Shown: piece by piece, positions 7,815 to 14,914 of the stretch | Layout: every line of letters starts with the position of its first letter | Position numbering within the stretch: position 1 is the first letter of the stretch | NCBI GenBank assembly: GCA_009929265.1 | Contig: SAAU01000009.1 | Coordinates: 1-35,589, forward strand | DNA length: 35,589 nt | DNA from: Alphaproteobacteria bacterium | Lineage (GTDB): Bacteria > Pseudomonadota > Alphaproteobacteria > CASFRQ01 > SAAU01 | Reading direction: 5' to 3' | Notes under the pieces: model-generated | Told to the model about the DNA's origin: nothing | Databases searched by the model: none | Seen by the model: only the letters and a program-made list of their open reading frames with translations | Translations under genes and position numbers: made by a program

Positions 7815-8294
7815 TTAACGTCTCCGACGCATTTTTTCCATATGTTTTTGTTTAATCTCATCCATTTTTTCTTTTTGCTCTTTAGTTAAAACGCGTTCGA
7901 ATTCAATCATATTTTCTTTTCTGATTTCATCCATTTCCTTTCGAATTGTCTGCATTTTTTCAAAGAGCGGTTTAATTTTTATTCGGGCTTTTTCTCTTGA
8001 TTCTCGCATAACTTTAAGCTGCTCGGTCGTTAAATCCAAATCCTTTGCTAAGCGTTTTTCATGACGTTTATCTTCCTCTGGAGAAGGCTCGCCCCGAGGA
8101 ATCCCCATTCTTCGCGAATATCTTTCCTTTTTTGAAAAACGATAGGAATGGCCTCTTTTTGAAAACGTCTTTTCTTGAGGAGCAAAGACCTCTTCTTGTT
8201 CCGAAACAGGGGCATCCATAGCCTCTTCTGCCTTCAAAAGGGTGGGTAAAGAAATCACACTTGCCATTAACAGCATATACATATATTTTTTCAT
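7815..8294 (-). CDS. Spy/CpxP-like periplasmic protein (LTxxQ family)
   Basis: 159 residues. An N-terminal signal peptide (about 1-22, MKKYMYMLLMASVISLPTLL) is followed by a charged, helical body with two LTxxQ motifs, LTTEQ (88-92) and LTKEQ (136-140), the signature of the Spy/CpxP/ZraP/CnrX fold: periplasmic helical hairpins that act as chaperones or metal/stress sensors. Residues 23-75 are a low-complexity linker; the C-terminus is strongly basic (MRRRR). The ATG overlaps the stop of the sigma gene by 4 bases (ATGA), so translation is coupled, and GGAGAG lies inside the sigma gene end. Context suggests a periplasmic sensor or target controlled by the sigma factor. Whether it binds metal cannot be seen. 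Confidence 0.85.
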   Translation of the reverse strand: MKKYMYMLLMASVISLPTLLKAEEAMDAPVSEQEEVFAPQEKTFSKRGHSYRFSKKERYSRRMGIPRGEPSPEEDKRHEKRLAKDLDLTTEQLKVMRESREKARIKIKPLFEKMQTIRKEMDEIRKENMIEFERVLTKEQKEKMDEIKQKHMEKMRRRR

Positions 8295-8788
8295 AAGTTC
8301 TCTCCTTCAAATTCTTTTAGATCTTCTTTTAAGTGTTTTTTTGCATTAAAGAGACGGGATTTAACTGTGCCAACGGGAATTCTCAAGCGCTTTGCAACTT
8401 CTTCTAGGGAGTTATCGTGAAATTCGGATAAGACAAGGACTTCTCTCATTTTTCTTGGCAAATTTGAAACCGCTTCTAAAACCTTTTTTTGGCGTTGTTT
8501 GCGAATAATGGCCTCCTCCTGCATCGCTTGAACTGAAAGCGTTTCTAAGACCTCTTCGCCTGCCGTAATCGCTCTTTGTCGTTCTCCTTTAGATCTCTTA
8601 AAATCCCGACACATATTCCGAGCCACCGAAGAAACCCATCCCTTAAACTTTCCCTGCTCTTGGTATTTATGTAAATTCTGCCAAGTTTTCAGGTAAATTT
8701 CTTGCGCCAGGTCCTCGTTCTTTTGTCCTGTCATTCTCTCCACAATAAAGGAGATTCGCTTGCGATAAAGAGTAAGTTCATTTTCCAT
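8291..8788 (-). CDS. ECF-type RNA polymerase sigma factor
   Basis: 165 residues, the usual size for ECF (group 4) sigma factors that have only sigma2 and sigma4 domains. Sigma2 covers about 1-70, with DLAQEIYLKTWQNL and FKGWVSSVARNMCRDFKR (core binding and -10 recognition). Sigma4 covers about 105-158, with LPRKMREVLVLSEF and the helix-turn-helix SLEEVAKRLRIPVGTVKSRL (-35 recognition). It starts inside the stop codon of the upstream small membrane protein gene (TGATG) and overlaps the Spy-like gene downstream by 4 bases, so the three are one tight operon. The ECF group cannot be assigned by eye. A GAAC-N16-CGTT element before the operon suggests autoregulation. Confidence 0.95.
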   Translation of the reverse strand: MENELTLYRKRISFIVERMTGQKNEDLAQEIYLKTWQNLHKYQEQGKFKGWVSSVARNMCRDFKRSKGERQRAITAGEEVLETLSVQAMQEEAIIRKQRQKKVLEAVSNLPRKMREVLVLSEFHDNSLEEVAKRLRIPVGTVKSRLFNAKKHLKEDLKEFEGENL

Positions 8789-9039
8789 CAGCTGACCTTT
8801 AATAAGCCGTATTCATCCACTGGAAAGCCCATATCCTCTATCACAGAGCCATTTTCCACCTGATAAATCTGTTGATACAAGTTTATCGTCTCTGTCTTAG
8901 GTAAAAAAGATGTTCCCACCAAAAACGTCAAAAGGAAGATAGAAAAAACACCCCCTGTTGCTTCAAGAATCCTCTTACGCCTTTCTCTTTTGAGATAAAG
9001 GGGTTTAGCCTCTTGCAATAACATTGAAATTTTATCCAT
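8788..9039 (-). CDS. Small single-pass membrane protein, putative anti-sigma factor (CnrY-like)
   Basis: 83 residues. Residues 1-28 are polar and basic (KRERRKRILEATG), 29-46 form one membrane helix (GVFSIFLLTFLVGTSFL), and 47-83 would be periplasmic. No zinc-finger (ZAS/HxxxCxxC) anti-sigma motif is present. It is the first gene of the operon and overlaps the ECF sigma start by one base. The small, single-helix form, the topology and the company of an ECF sigma and a CnrX/Spy-fold protein recall the CnrY-CnrX-CnrH set, in which CnrY is the membrane anti-sigma factor. The anti-sigma role is inference from context. A perfect AAGGAGG site precedes the ATG. Confidence 0.75.
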   Translation of the reverse strand: MDKISMLLQEAKPLYLKRERRKRILEATGGVFSIFLLTFLVGTSFLPKTETINLYQQIYQVENGSVIEDMGFPVDEYGLLKVS

Positions 9040-9063
9040 TTTTTCCTCCTTACACTAAAACTA

Positions 9064-9087
9064 AACGATTTTATTTTAAAAAAGTTC
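9064..9087 (-). promoter_or_regulatory. Candidate ECF sigma autoregulatory promoter
   Basis: On the minus strand GAAC (9084-9087) and CGTT (9064-9067) are separated by 16 bases. This matches the general ECF promoter form (GGAAC-N16/17-CGTT), except that T replaces the first G. The start of transcription would fall near 9057, giving a leader of about 18 bases with the AAGGAGG site at 9045-9051. Confidence 0.55.
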
Positions 9088-9129
9088 ATTTTTTTAAGAA
9101 ACAGGGACTTTGAAGAAAGAATACCACAT

Positions 9130-9175
9130 CTTAAAAAAAGAGGAAAGAAAATCCCCTTGTCTTTCTTTTTTTAAG
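9130..9175. repeat. Inverted repeat in the divergent spacer before the peptidase E-like gene
   Basis: CTTAAAAAAAG (9130-9140) and CTTTCTTTTTTTAAG (9161-9175) are near-complementary arms around about 20 bases. It lies between two divergent genes. It may be an operator, an mRNA hairpin in a leader, or a terminator-like element; sequence alone does not decide. The AT-only arms make chance more likely. Confidence 0.3.
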
Positions 9176-9217
9176 AGCATATCCTTTTTATAAAGCACTC
9201 TTAAGAAAGGACTTAAC

Positions 9218-9979
9218 ATGAGGACGATTGTGGCCATCGGGGGCGGCGAAATTGGGGGATCTATTTTCGACAAGGAGCATAAGATAATTGGCTTTCATGA
9301 CATCGAAACCACAAAAATCGACCAAGAAATCATAAAGCTTAGTCAAAAGAAAACCCCAAATACCCTCTTTATCCCAACCGCATCTTGGGATAATCCGGGA
9401 TATTGTGCTTCCTTTCAAAAGCAATACGGGGAAATTTTGGGCTGTAAAGTCAAAGACCTTTTGCTTTTAAGCGCCCCTTCAAAAGAGAAAATTAAAACCG
9501 CTATTTTAGAAGCCGACATTATTTATGTCGGGGGCGGAAATACTCAGTTTATGTTAGAAACTTGGAAAAAATTCGGCCTTCTTCCTCTCTTAAGAAAAGC
9601 TTATGAAAAAGGAACTATCCTTTCAGGCTTAAGTGCGGGAGCAACCTGTTGGTTTGAAAAATCAAGCACGGATTCTTTTTTAACTAAAGAAGATAAAACC
9701 GATTTTGAAAAAGCAAAAGAAAAATTGGCCATTATGGATGGCTTAGGGTATTTAGAAGGAATTATCTGCCCGCATTACCTTAAGGAAGCCTATAGACGCC
9801 CTGCTTTTCTCTATCAAATGAAGAACATCAATCTAAAAGGGTATGGTGTCGATAATAACGCCGCACTTGTCTTTATAGACGAACAGTTGAAAGGCATCAT
9901 CAAAAGCGCTCCCATGGCAAAGGCCTTTGAAATCTTTTCAAATAACGGCATCGTAACGGAAAAAGAACTTATCTTATAA
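9218..9979 (+). CDS. Peptidase E-like protein (family S51, class I glutamine amidotransferase fold)
   Basis: 253 residues. The start MRTIVAIGGGEIGG, the GGGNTQFM motif (105-112) and the nucleophile elbow GLSAGATCWF (137-146, Ser139 as nucleophile) identify the S51/PepE family, which includes dipeptidase E (Asp-X dipeptides) and cyanophycinase. It is cytoplasmic, with no signal peptide. The size matches peptidase E-like proteins (about 230-250 aa). The later ICPHYLKEA stretch is near the position where the family has its His. Start chosen at the ATG preceded by AGAAAGGA. It appears to be a single gene, convergent with a GNAT gene. The true substrate is unknown. Confidence 0.88.
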   Translation: MRTIVAIGGGEIGGSIFDKEHKIIGFHDIETTKIDQEIIKLSQKKTPNTLFIPTASWDNPGYCASFQKQYGEILGCKVKDLLLLSAPSKEKIKTAILEADIIYVGGGNTQFMLETWKKFGLLPLLRKAYEKGTILSGLSAGATCWFEKSSTDSFLTKEDKTDFEKAKEKLAIMDGLGYLEGIICPHYLKEAYRRPAFLYQMKNINLKGYGVDNNAALVFIDEQLKGIIKSAPMAKAFEIFSNNGIVTEKELIL

Positions 9980-10032
9980 AGGCGAATACAACCTCCCAAT
10001 TATAGAACTTGAAAAAATTTTGTCTTAAAAAG

Positions 10033-10653
10033 CTAGTCTAAAGGGCCATCAAAAATCTGTGTTGGAAGCTTGTGCTTTTGACGTTTTGGAAAGGATGCAT
10101 CAAAGGCTTTCACCTCTTCCGAAGGTAAATTGAATAAATCCTCGTCGACAAACACACCGTCTAAACGTTCCGTCTTTTCATCCAATTTTAAAACGAGCAA
10201 AGCATCAAAAAAGCCCTCTGATGTTTTGAGTCCATAGCTTTCAGCGTGCTCAAATCCAAACCTTTTATAATAGTCAAAATCGCCATAAATAACGACAGCT
10301 TTTGCCTTTGTCTTTTTTACCAAGTTGAGCGAGTGATTTATCAACTGACTTCCAATGCCTTTTCCCTGCTCTACAGGCAAGACAGCAACTGGGCCAAAGG
10401 ACAAGACATCCATCTGTCCGTTTGCTGTTTCAATTTTTCCTTTTGTATAGCAAATCATTCCGACAATCTTGTTTTCTTTTTCAGCAACAAAACTTAATTC
10501 AGGAATGAAAATTGAACTTGTCCGCATTTTGTGAGTCAACAAATGCTCACTACACCCCGGCATATATTTATCCCAAAAAGCGTCACGCACCAATTCTTCA
10601 ACTTCGCGCGCCTCTTCTTGTCTTTCTTTTCTTATTATCAAATCTGACATCAT
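10033..10653 (-). CDS. GNAT family N-acetyltransferase (YhbS-like)
   Basis: 206 residues. The acetyl-CoA-binding motif A is visible as LSFGPVAVLPVEQGKGIG (about 84-101, with Q/RxxGxG/A as QGKGIG), followed by the helix SQLINHSLNL and AVVIYGDFDYYKRFGFE, the typical beta5/beta6 region; FGFEHAESYGL matches YhbS-like members. These enzymes transfer acetyl groups from acetyl-CoA to small amines, protein N-termini or antibiotics; the substrate cannot be predicted. Two adjacent ATG codons are possible starts (10653 or 10650); GAGG at 10657-10660 is better spaced for the second. It is convergent with the peptidase E-like gene, with 53 bases between and no strong terminator. Confidence 0.9.
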   Translation of the reverse strand: MMSDLIIRKERQEEAREVEELVRDAFWDKYMPGCSEHLLTHKMRTSSIFIPELSFVAEKENKIVGMICYTKGKIETANGQMDVLSFGPVAVLPVEQGKGIGSQLINHSLNLVKKTKAKAVVIYGDFDYYKRFGFEHAESYGLKTSEGFFDALLVLKLDEKTERLDGVFVDEDLFNLPSEEVKAFDASFPKRQKHKLPTQIFDGPLD

Positions 10654-10933
10654 TCTTCCTCATTTTATAAATTTCTTGCCCAGGATTATAGTCCTAAAAA
10701 TTTTAATTAAAAGAGGATTTTCAATAATTTTATGAAAAAAATAAGGGGAAAATCCCGTTTCATATTCTAATCTTTTTCGTTGTATTTTATGCTCATTTTT
10801 TCTATACTTACTTTTGTTAGAAGTGGAAGGAAAATCAAATAAAAGATAAATTTGTCGAGTTTGTCGCCCTTGATAAAGGCTATAAAATCTACCCCTGTGA
10901 TACCTTTTAAAAACTGTTATCTAGAATTAAAAA
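10654..10933. other. AT-rich gap at the left edge of the protease/nuclease region
   Basis: No gene with a start codon was found. A plus-strand open frame from 10821 to the TAA at 10908-10910 (KFVEFVALDKGYKIYPCD...) has protein-like composition but no ATG, GTG or TTG, so it may be the decayed end of a lost gene or simply chance. No direct repeat of the tRNA 3' end was noticed here. Confidence 0.4.
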
Positions 10934-11842
10934 ATGGCTGACATAGAAGATATTAAAGAATTTTTACTTGGATCTATTTTACAAGTCACTTATCTTACTA
11001 AAGATAAAGACCCTCTTTTATGGAGAAAAGGGAGTTCTTTTATTATTTCATATAAAAACAATTTCTTTATAGCCACAGCCTCTCATTGCATTGACAAAGA
11101 ATATAAAGATCAATTGTTTTTTTCTAACTTTTCAAATTCGTATCAAAACAAATTTTTTTCTATTCCTCTTTCTAAAGAGATAATTTCTACCGACAACACA
11201 GGAGAAGATAGAGATTTTAGACTATTTAAAATAAATCTAGAAGAAATGGCTGAAATTATTCAAAGAGAAAAAGGAATTCCAACAGCTGAGGAAATCTATA
11301 AAAAAATATCAAATATGCCTTTGATATCAAAGATACGAAAACGATATAAAAATAATCAGATAAAATGTGCAAAAAAAATAAAAGAAACAAAAATTTTTCA
11401 AAAACATTTTTCAGAACAAGACTTTCTCTTTTACAAGACTTATAAATCTAAAAATTGTCCTTTTTCTAAACTAAAAACGCTTAAATTTCCTTTAAGTAAT
11501 TTTTCGTTTTTAGAAGGAACAGAATGTTCATTTTGTGGATATTCTTATGAAAAAAGTGAAATAAAATACATTGATACATCTTGTAGTGATACACTCCGCA
11601 CCGAAGAGATTCATCAACACTTTCAAAAACATTCAGGCATATTAACGGGAGATTATAATAAAAACAGTGATTCTTATTCTTTACGTTATTCTACAGATGA
11701 AGATCTAAATGGACTAAGCGGAGGACCCGTTCTTTCAAAAAAAGGCGAACTTATTGGCATTATTTCATTTATTGAAGCAAACAATAAAATTTTAAAATTT
11801 ACACCATATACAAAAATTCAAAATATTTTAAAATCACTTTAA
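10934..11842 (+). CDS. Trypsin-like serine protease, cytoplasmic
   Basis: 302 residues. The chymotrypsin-fold triad is recognisable: His51 in FIATASHCID, Asp94 in DRDFRLFKI, and Ser262 in GLSGGPVLSKKGELIGIISF (oxyanion-hole GxSGGP). The spacing between Asp and Ser holds a long extra segment (about 100-245), Lys-rich with several Cys. There is no signal peptide, PDZ domain or membrane helix, unlike DegP/HtrA, so it acts in the cytoplasm. Base composition is very AT-rich (sampled lines 25-28% GC against about 40% in aspS), a sign of foreign origin. Its last 9 bases overlap the end of the convergent nuclease-like gene. Stand-alone trypsin-like proteases of this kind occur in bacterial conflict loci; that role here is inference. 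No good ribosome binding site is visible. Confidence 0.82.
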   Translation: MADIEDIKEFLLGSILQVTYLTKDKDPLLWRKGSSFIISYKNNFFIATASHCIDKEYKDQLFFSNFSNSYQNKFFSIPLSKEIISTDNTGEDRDFRLFKINLEEMAEIIQREKGIPTAEEIYKKISNMPLISKIRKRYKNNQIKCAKKIKETKIFQKHFSEQDFLFYKTYKSKNCPFSKLKTLKFPLSNFSFLEGTECSFCGYSYEKSEIKYIDTSCSDTLRTEEIHQHFQKHSGILTGDYNKNSDSYSLRYSTDEDLNGLSGGPVLSKKGELIGIISFIEANNKILKFTPYTKIQNILKSL

Positions 11843-12616
11843 CTTCACGACATTTTTCTCCCTGCATAAAAAAGTCTCTTTAAATTCCGATGAAAAAGAA
11901 TATTGCTTTACATCATCCGAAAAAGAACAGTAATTTCCTTTACCTATATCCGGCAAGAAAATCAAAAGAAAACATTCATGACAGTTTTTCAAATACGACT
12001 TATATTTTCGGTTTTTTTTATCAATTTTTTCTTGTAAATTTTTAAAAGGATCTTTAACTGGAAAACTTTCATTATTCACAAAGCAATCATATTTTCCATT
12101 TAGATTTGGAAATCCACTTAAAATTATTTTTATATATTCCCCTTGAATTTGTATAGTTTCTTGCACTAAAGAGGGCCACTTTATTATTTTATCTATGTTG
12201 TTATCAATAAGTTCTTCTATTTTTGGTTTAATATCATTTTCTTTAAAAAGGAAACAAAAACCTGGGTGACAATGAAGATCTATATAATCCTTCCAATAAA
12301 GGCTCCATAATCTTGATTCGAATTTATCAATGAGAATTGAAATATTTAATTTATATTCCTCTTTTGCATAACAACAGGCTTTATTTCCTATCCTTCTTAG
12401 CTTTTGTAAGACCTTTCCATTTTTGGTTTCTTCTATATATTGCGTTATTTCCAATCCTATAGTTTTATTATCTTTAGACCTAAATAAAAAATCAGGAGAT
12501 TCGTTTTTTTGATACCCTTCTCTTATTTTATATTTTTCTTTCCACAATTTTCCTTCAGGAGAACTTAAAAATATGTTTAAGAATTCTTCCTCTTCCGATT
12601 TTTTATCTTGGCTCAT
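11834..12616 (-). CDS. Putative PD-(D/E)XK-like nuclease
   Basis: 260 residues from the ATG at 12616, chosen because AAGGGG lies just upstream; an in-frame ATG at 12634 would add 6 residues. The segment ESPDFLFRSKDNKTIGLEIT (Asp42 and Glu56 in this numbering) fits the first part of a PD-(D/E)XK site, but with Thr in place of the usual Lys; this PDF...GLEIT form is seen in many uncharacterised endonuclease-like proteins. The rest (SILIDKFESRLW, FLLIFLPDIGKG) looks alpha/beta. There is no signal peptide. It is AT-rich like the protease, tail-to-tail with it with a 9-base overlap, and lies just 3' of a tRNA gene. Function as a restriction or defence nuclease is inference; activity is uncertain because of the missing Lys. 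Confidence 0.6.
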   Translation of the reverse strand: MSQDKKSEEEEFLNIFLSSPEGKLWKEKYKIREGYQKNESPDFLFRSKDNKTIGLEITQYIEETKNGKVLQKLRRIGNKACCYAKEEYKLNISILIDKFESRLWSLYWKDYIDLHCHPGFCFLFKENDIKPKIEELIDNNIDKIIKWPSLVQETIQIQGEYIKIILSGFPNLNGKYDCFVNNESFPVKDPFKNLQEKIDKKNRKYKSYLKNCHECFLLIFLPDIGKGNYCSFSDDVKQYSFSSEFKETFLCREKNVVKLK

Positions 12617-12658
12617 CATTCCCCTTCCCAACATTATCCAAAAATAATATTTTTCTTC

Positions 12659-12687
12659 AAAAAAAAGGCCTTGTCAATTGACAAGGC
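12659..12687 (-). terminator. Rho-independent terminator after the tRNA gene
   Basis: GCCTTGTC-AATT-GACAAGGC stem-loop (12668-12687), followed on the minus strand by a run of U (12659-12666). It starts 6 bases beyond the tRNA CCA end. The other strand also offers a short T-run, so it may work in both directions. Confidence 0.9.
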
Positions 12688-12692
12688 TTTTG

Positions 12693-12769
12693 TGGTGGGT
12701 CCGGTAGGACTCGAACCTACGACCAGACCGTTATGAGCGGCCGGCTCTAACCAACTGAGCTACGGACCC
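12693..12769 (-). tRNA. tRNA with CAU anticodon (Ile2-type or elongator Met)
   Basis: A 77-base cloverleaf read on the minus strand: acceptor GGGTCCG/CGGACCC, D-arm GCTC...GAGC, anticodon arm GGCCG-CTCATAA-CGGTC, variable TGGTC, T-arm GTAGG-TTCGAGT-CCTAC, discriminator A and an encoded CCA. The anticodon loop CTCATAA reads CAU. The anticodon arm and variable loop resemble tRNA-Ile2 (whose C34 is changed to lysidine by TilS), while acceptor pair U4-A69 is like elongator Met; initiator features (a C1 mismatch, GGG/CCC anticodon stem) are absent. I lean towards Ile2. Confidence 0.9.
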
Positions 12770-12843
12770 TTACAGGGTATGAATTTTATACACATTCTTC
12801 TTATAAAAATCAACCCCTCTTTTTTAAGTTTCCAAAGTTTCTT

Positions 12844-14811
12844 TTACGAGTTATCCAAGAAACTTTTTAATTTCTTCGAACGTGTTGGGTGCTTTAATTT
12901 TCGAAGAGCTTTTGCCTCAATTTGACGAATTCTTTCCCGTGTCACAGAAAATTGTTGTCCCACTTCTTCCAAAGTGTGATCGGAGTTCATTCCAATCCCA
13001 AAACGCATTCTTAAAACGCGTTCTTCCCTTGGTGTTAAAGTCGATAAAACCGCCGTGCACGTTTGTCTTAAATTCGCTTGAATAGCCGCTTCCAAAGGTT
13101 GCGTGATGTTTTTATCTTCAATGAAATCCCCAAGATGACTATCATCCTCGTCCCCAACAGGGGTTTCAAGACTAATCGGCTCCTTGGCAATTTTCATCAC
13201 TTTACGCACTTTATCCAAAGGCATATTTAACCGTTGAGACAATTCTTCTGGTGTTGGTTCACGGCCAATTTCGTGCAAAATCTGACGCCCTGTTCTAACA
13301 AGTTTGTTAATCGTTTCAATCATATGAACAGGAATCCGAATTGTTCTAGCTTGATCTGCAATAGAGCGCGTAATCGCCTGACGAATCCACCATGTGGCAT
13401 AGGTTGAAAATTTATACCCGCGACGATATTCGAATTTATCCACCGCTTTCATCAAACCGATATTTCCCTCTTGAATCAAATCCAAGAATTGAAGGCCCCG
13501 ATTCGTATATTTCTTTGCGATAGAAATCACAAGACGCAAGTTCGCCTCAATCATCTCTCGTTTAGCTTTGTTGGCTTCTTGCTCGCCTTTTTTCGTTGTC
13601 GACACAATTCTGCGATATTCCATAATAGGCATTTGAGTTTCGCGCGTTAAAGCTTCCATTTCATCACGAATTTCGCAAAGCTCTTTGCCATATCTATCCG
13701 CTAAATGCTTCCAATTCTTGCCCGCTTTTTTGGAAATAATCTTAATCCAATCGCGTTCAACCTCGTTTTCCTTATAAAAAGTGATGAATTCTTCTCTATC
13801 CACTTTACTGTTTAAGGCCAAACGTAAAAGACGCCCTTCAAAGCCCATGAGCTTTTTATTCAGATCGTTTAATTCCCCGATGAGCTGTTCAATCCGTTGA
13901 GGATTAAATCGAACCCCTTCAAGCAAAGAGATCAGATTTTTACAAATTTTTGTATATTTATTTTCAAGCGTTTCAGGGACCTCTTTGCCTTTAATGACAT
14001 AAGACATCCGTTCATTTTGCGTCTTTTTAAACCGTTGATAAGATTCCGTAATTTTCTTAAATGTCTCTAAAACTTTTGGTAATAAAGAGGTTTCCATTTG
14101 GGCCAAAGAAACGGACGGTGTTTCATCCTCATCTTCGTCTTCGTCATCTTCTTCATCAATATCTTCATCGTAAGAATCTGGAGTTTTTTCTTCCTCTGGA
14201 GAGGGGATATTTTCTTCCTTTTCGATTTTAGAAAGCTCAATAGAGGCTTCTTTTCGTTCTTTTTCGGCTGAAGAAAGCTCGGATTGGTTTGGTTCCAAAT
14301 CATAGGTCGCATCTAAGTCAATAATATCCCGAAGAAGCATTTGACCGGCCAATAAATCTCTATTCCATTCAGAAAGTCTTTTATAAGTTAAAGCACTTTG
14401 GCACAACCCTTCAATCATAAGGTCATAGCCGGCTTCAATTCGTTTAGCAATAGCAATTTCCCCTTCTCTTGAAAGAAGTTGAACCGCCCCCATTTCCTTT
14501 AGATACATCCGAACAGGATCACTTGATTTTCCTTCATCAGATGCCGTTTCTTTCTTCTTTTTAGCAGAAGGTTCCACTGTTTCTTCATCTTCAGAAGCAT
14601 CTTCTTCAGATTCCACAAATTGAATATCGAGACTTGATGTCAAACTGACAAAGTCTTCAATAATTTCGGCAGCTTCCTCTTTTGACGGAAGAGCTTTATT
14701 TAATTCGTCAAAGGTAATAAATCCCTTCTTCTGTCCCTTCTCGACCAATTTCTTAACCGAAACAGGTAAAGAAGCATAAACAGAATTCTCGGCTAAATCA
14801 TTTTGCACCAT
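12844..14811 (-). CDS. rpoD: Primary sigma factor RpoD (sigma-70)
   Basis: 655 residues; gives RNA polymerase its specificity for housekeeping promoters. Region 1.1 is at the N-terminus (about 1-60), followed by acidic linkers; region 1.2 starts with [11 protein letters not shown] (about 97). A non-conserved region holds an acidic run (about 215-232, [11 protein letters not shown]). Region 2 has [20 protein letters not shown] and [10 protein letters not shown] (about 440-480), region 3 [11 protein letters not shown], region 4 [20 protein letters not shown] near the end. It is the last gene of the yqeY-dnaG-rpoD block, 103 bases after dnaG, with its own candidate promoter in that gap. The tRNA gene with CAU anticodon follows. 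Confidence 0.98.
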   Translation of the reverse strand: MVQNDLAENSVYASLPVSVKKLVEKGQKKGFITFDELNKALPSKEEAAEIIEDFVSLTSSLDIQFVESEEDASEDEETVEPSAKKKKETASDEGKSSDPVRMYLKEMGAVQLLSREGEIAIAKRIEAGYDLMIEGLCQSALTYKRLSEWNRDLLAGQMLLRDIIDLDATYDLEPNQSELSSAEKERKEASIELSKIEKEENIPSPEEEKTPDSYDEDIDEEDDEDEDEDETPSVSLAQMETSLLPKVLETFKKITESYQRFKKTQNERMSYVIKGKEVPETLENKYTKICKNLISLLEGVRFNPQRIEQLIGELNDLNKKLMGFEGRLLRLALNSKVDREEFITFYKENEVERDWIKIISKKAGKNWKHLADRYGKELCEIRDEMEALTRETQMPIMEYRRIVSTTKKGEQEANKAKREMIEANLRLVISIAKKYTNRGLQFLDLIQEGNIGLMKAVDKFEYRRGYKFSTYATWWIRQAITRSIADQARTIRIPVHMIETINKLVRTGRQILHEIGREPTPEELSQRLNMPLDKVRKVMKIAKEPISLETPVGDEDDSHLGDFIEDKNITQPLEAAIQANLRQTCTAVLSTLTPREERVLRMRFGIGMNSDHTLEEVGQQFSVTRERIRQIEAKALRKLKHPTRSKKLKSFLDNS

Positions 14812-14872
14812 AACACCATCACTTAGATTATAAAAACGCTCTTGACTTTAAACTATTACAAGTTCCTGCAAC

Positions 14873-14901
14873 TTTTTACTTCTTTTTCAAGAAATTGTCA
14901 A
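14873..14901 (-). promoter_or_regulatory. Candidate internal promoter for rpoD
   Basis: TTGACA (14896-14901, minus strand, a perfect -35) and TAAAAA (14873-14878) are spaced by 17 bases in the dnaG-rpoD gap. Separate rpoD promoters near the end of dnaG are known in other bacteria. The -10 is only a fair match. Confidence 0.4.
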
Positions 14902-14914
14902 ATCTTTCTTCCCG

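Noticed and set aside
12693-12769. Duplicate of the tRNA 3' end as an attachment site at the left edge of the AT-rich pair
   Set aside because: No copy of the T-arm/acceptor sequence was found between 10.0 and 11.0 kb, so integration remains unproven.
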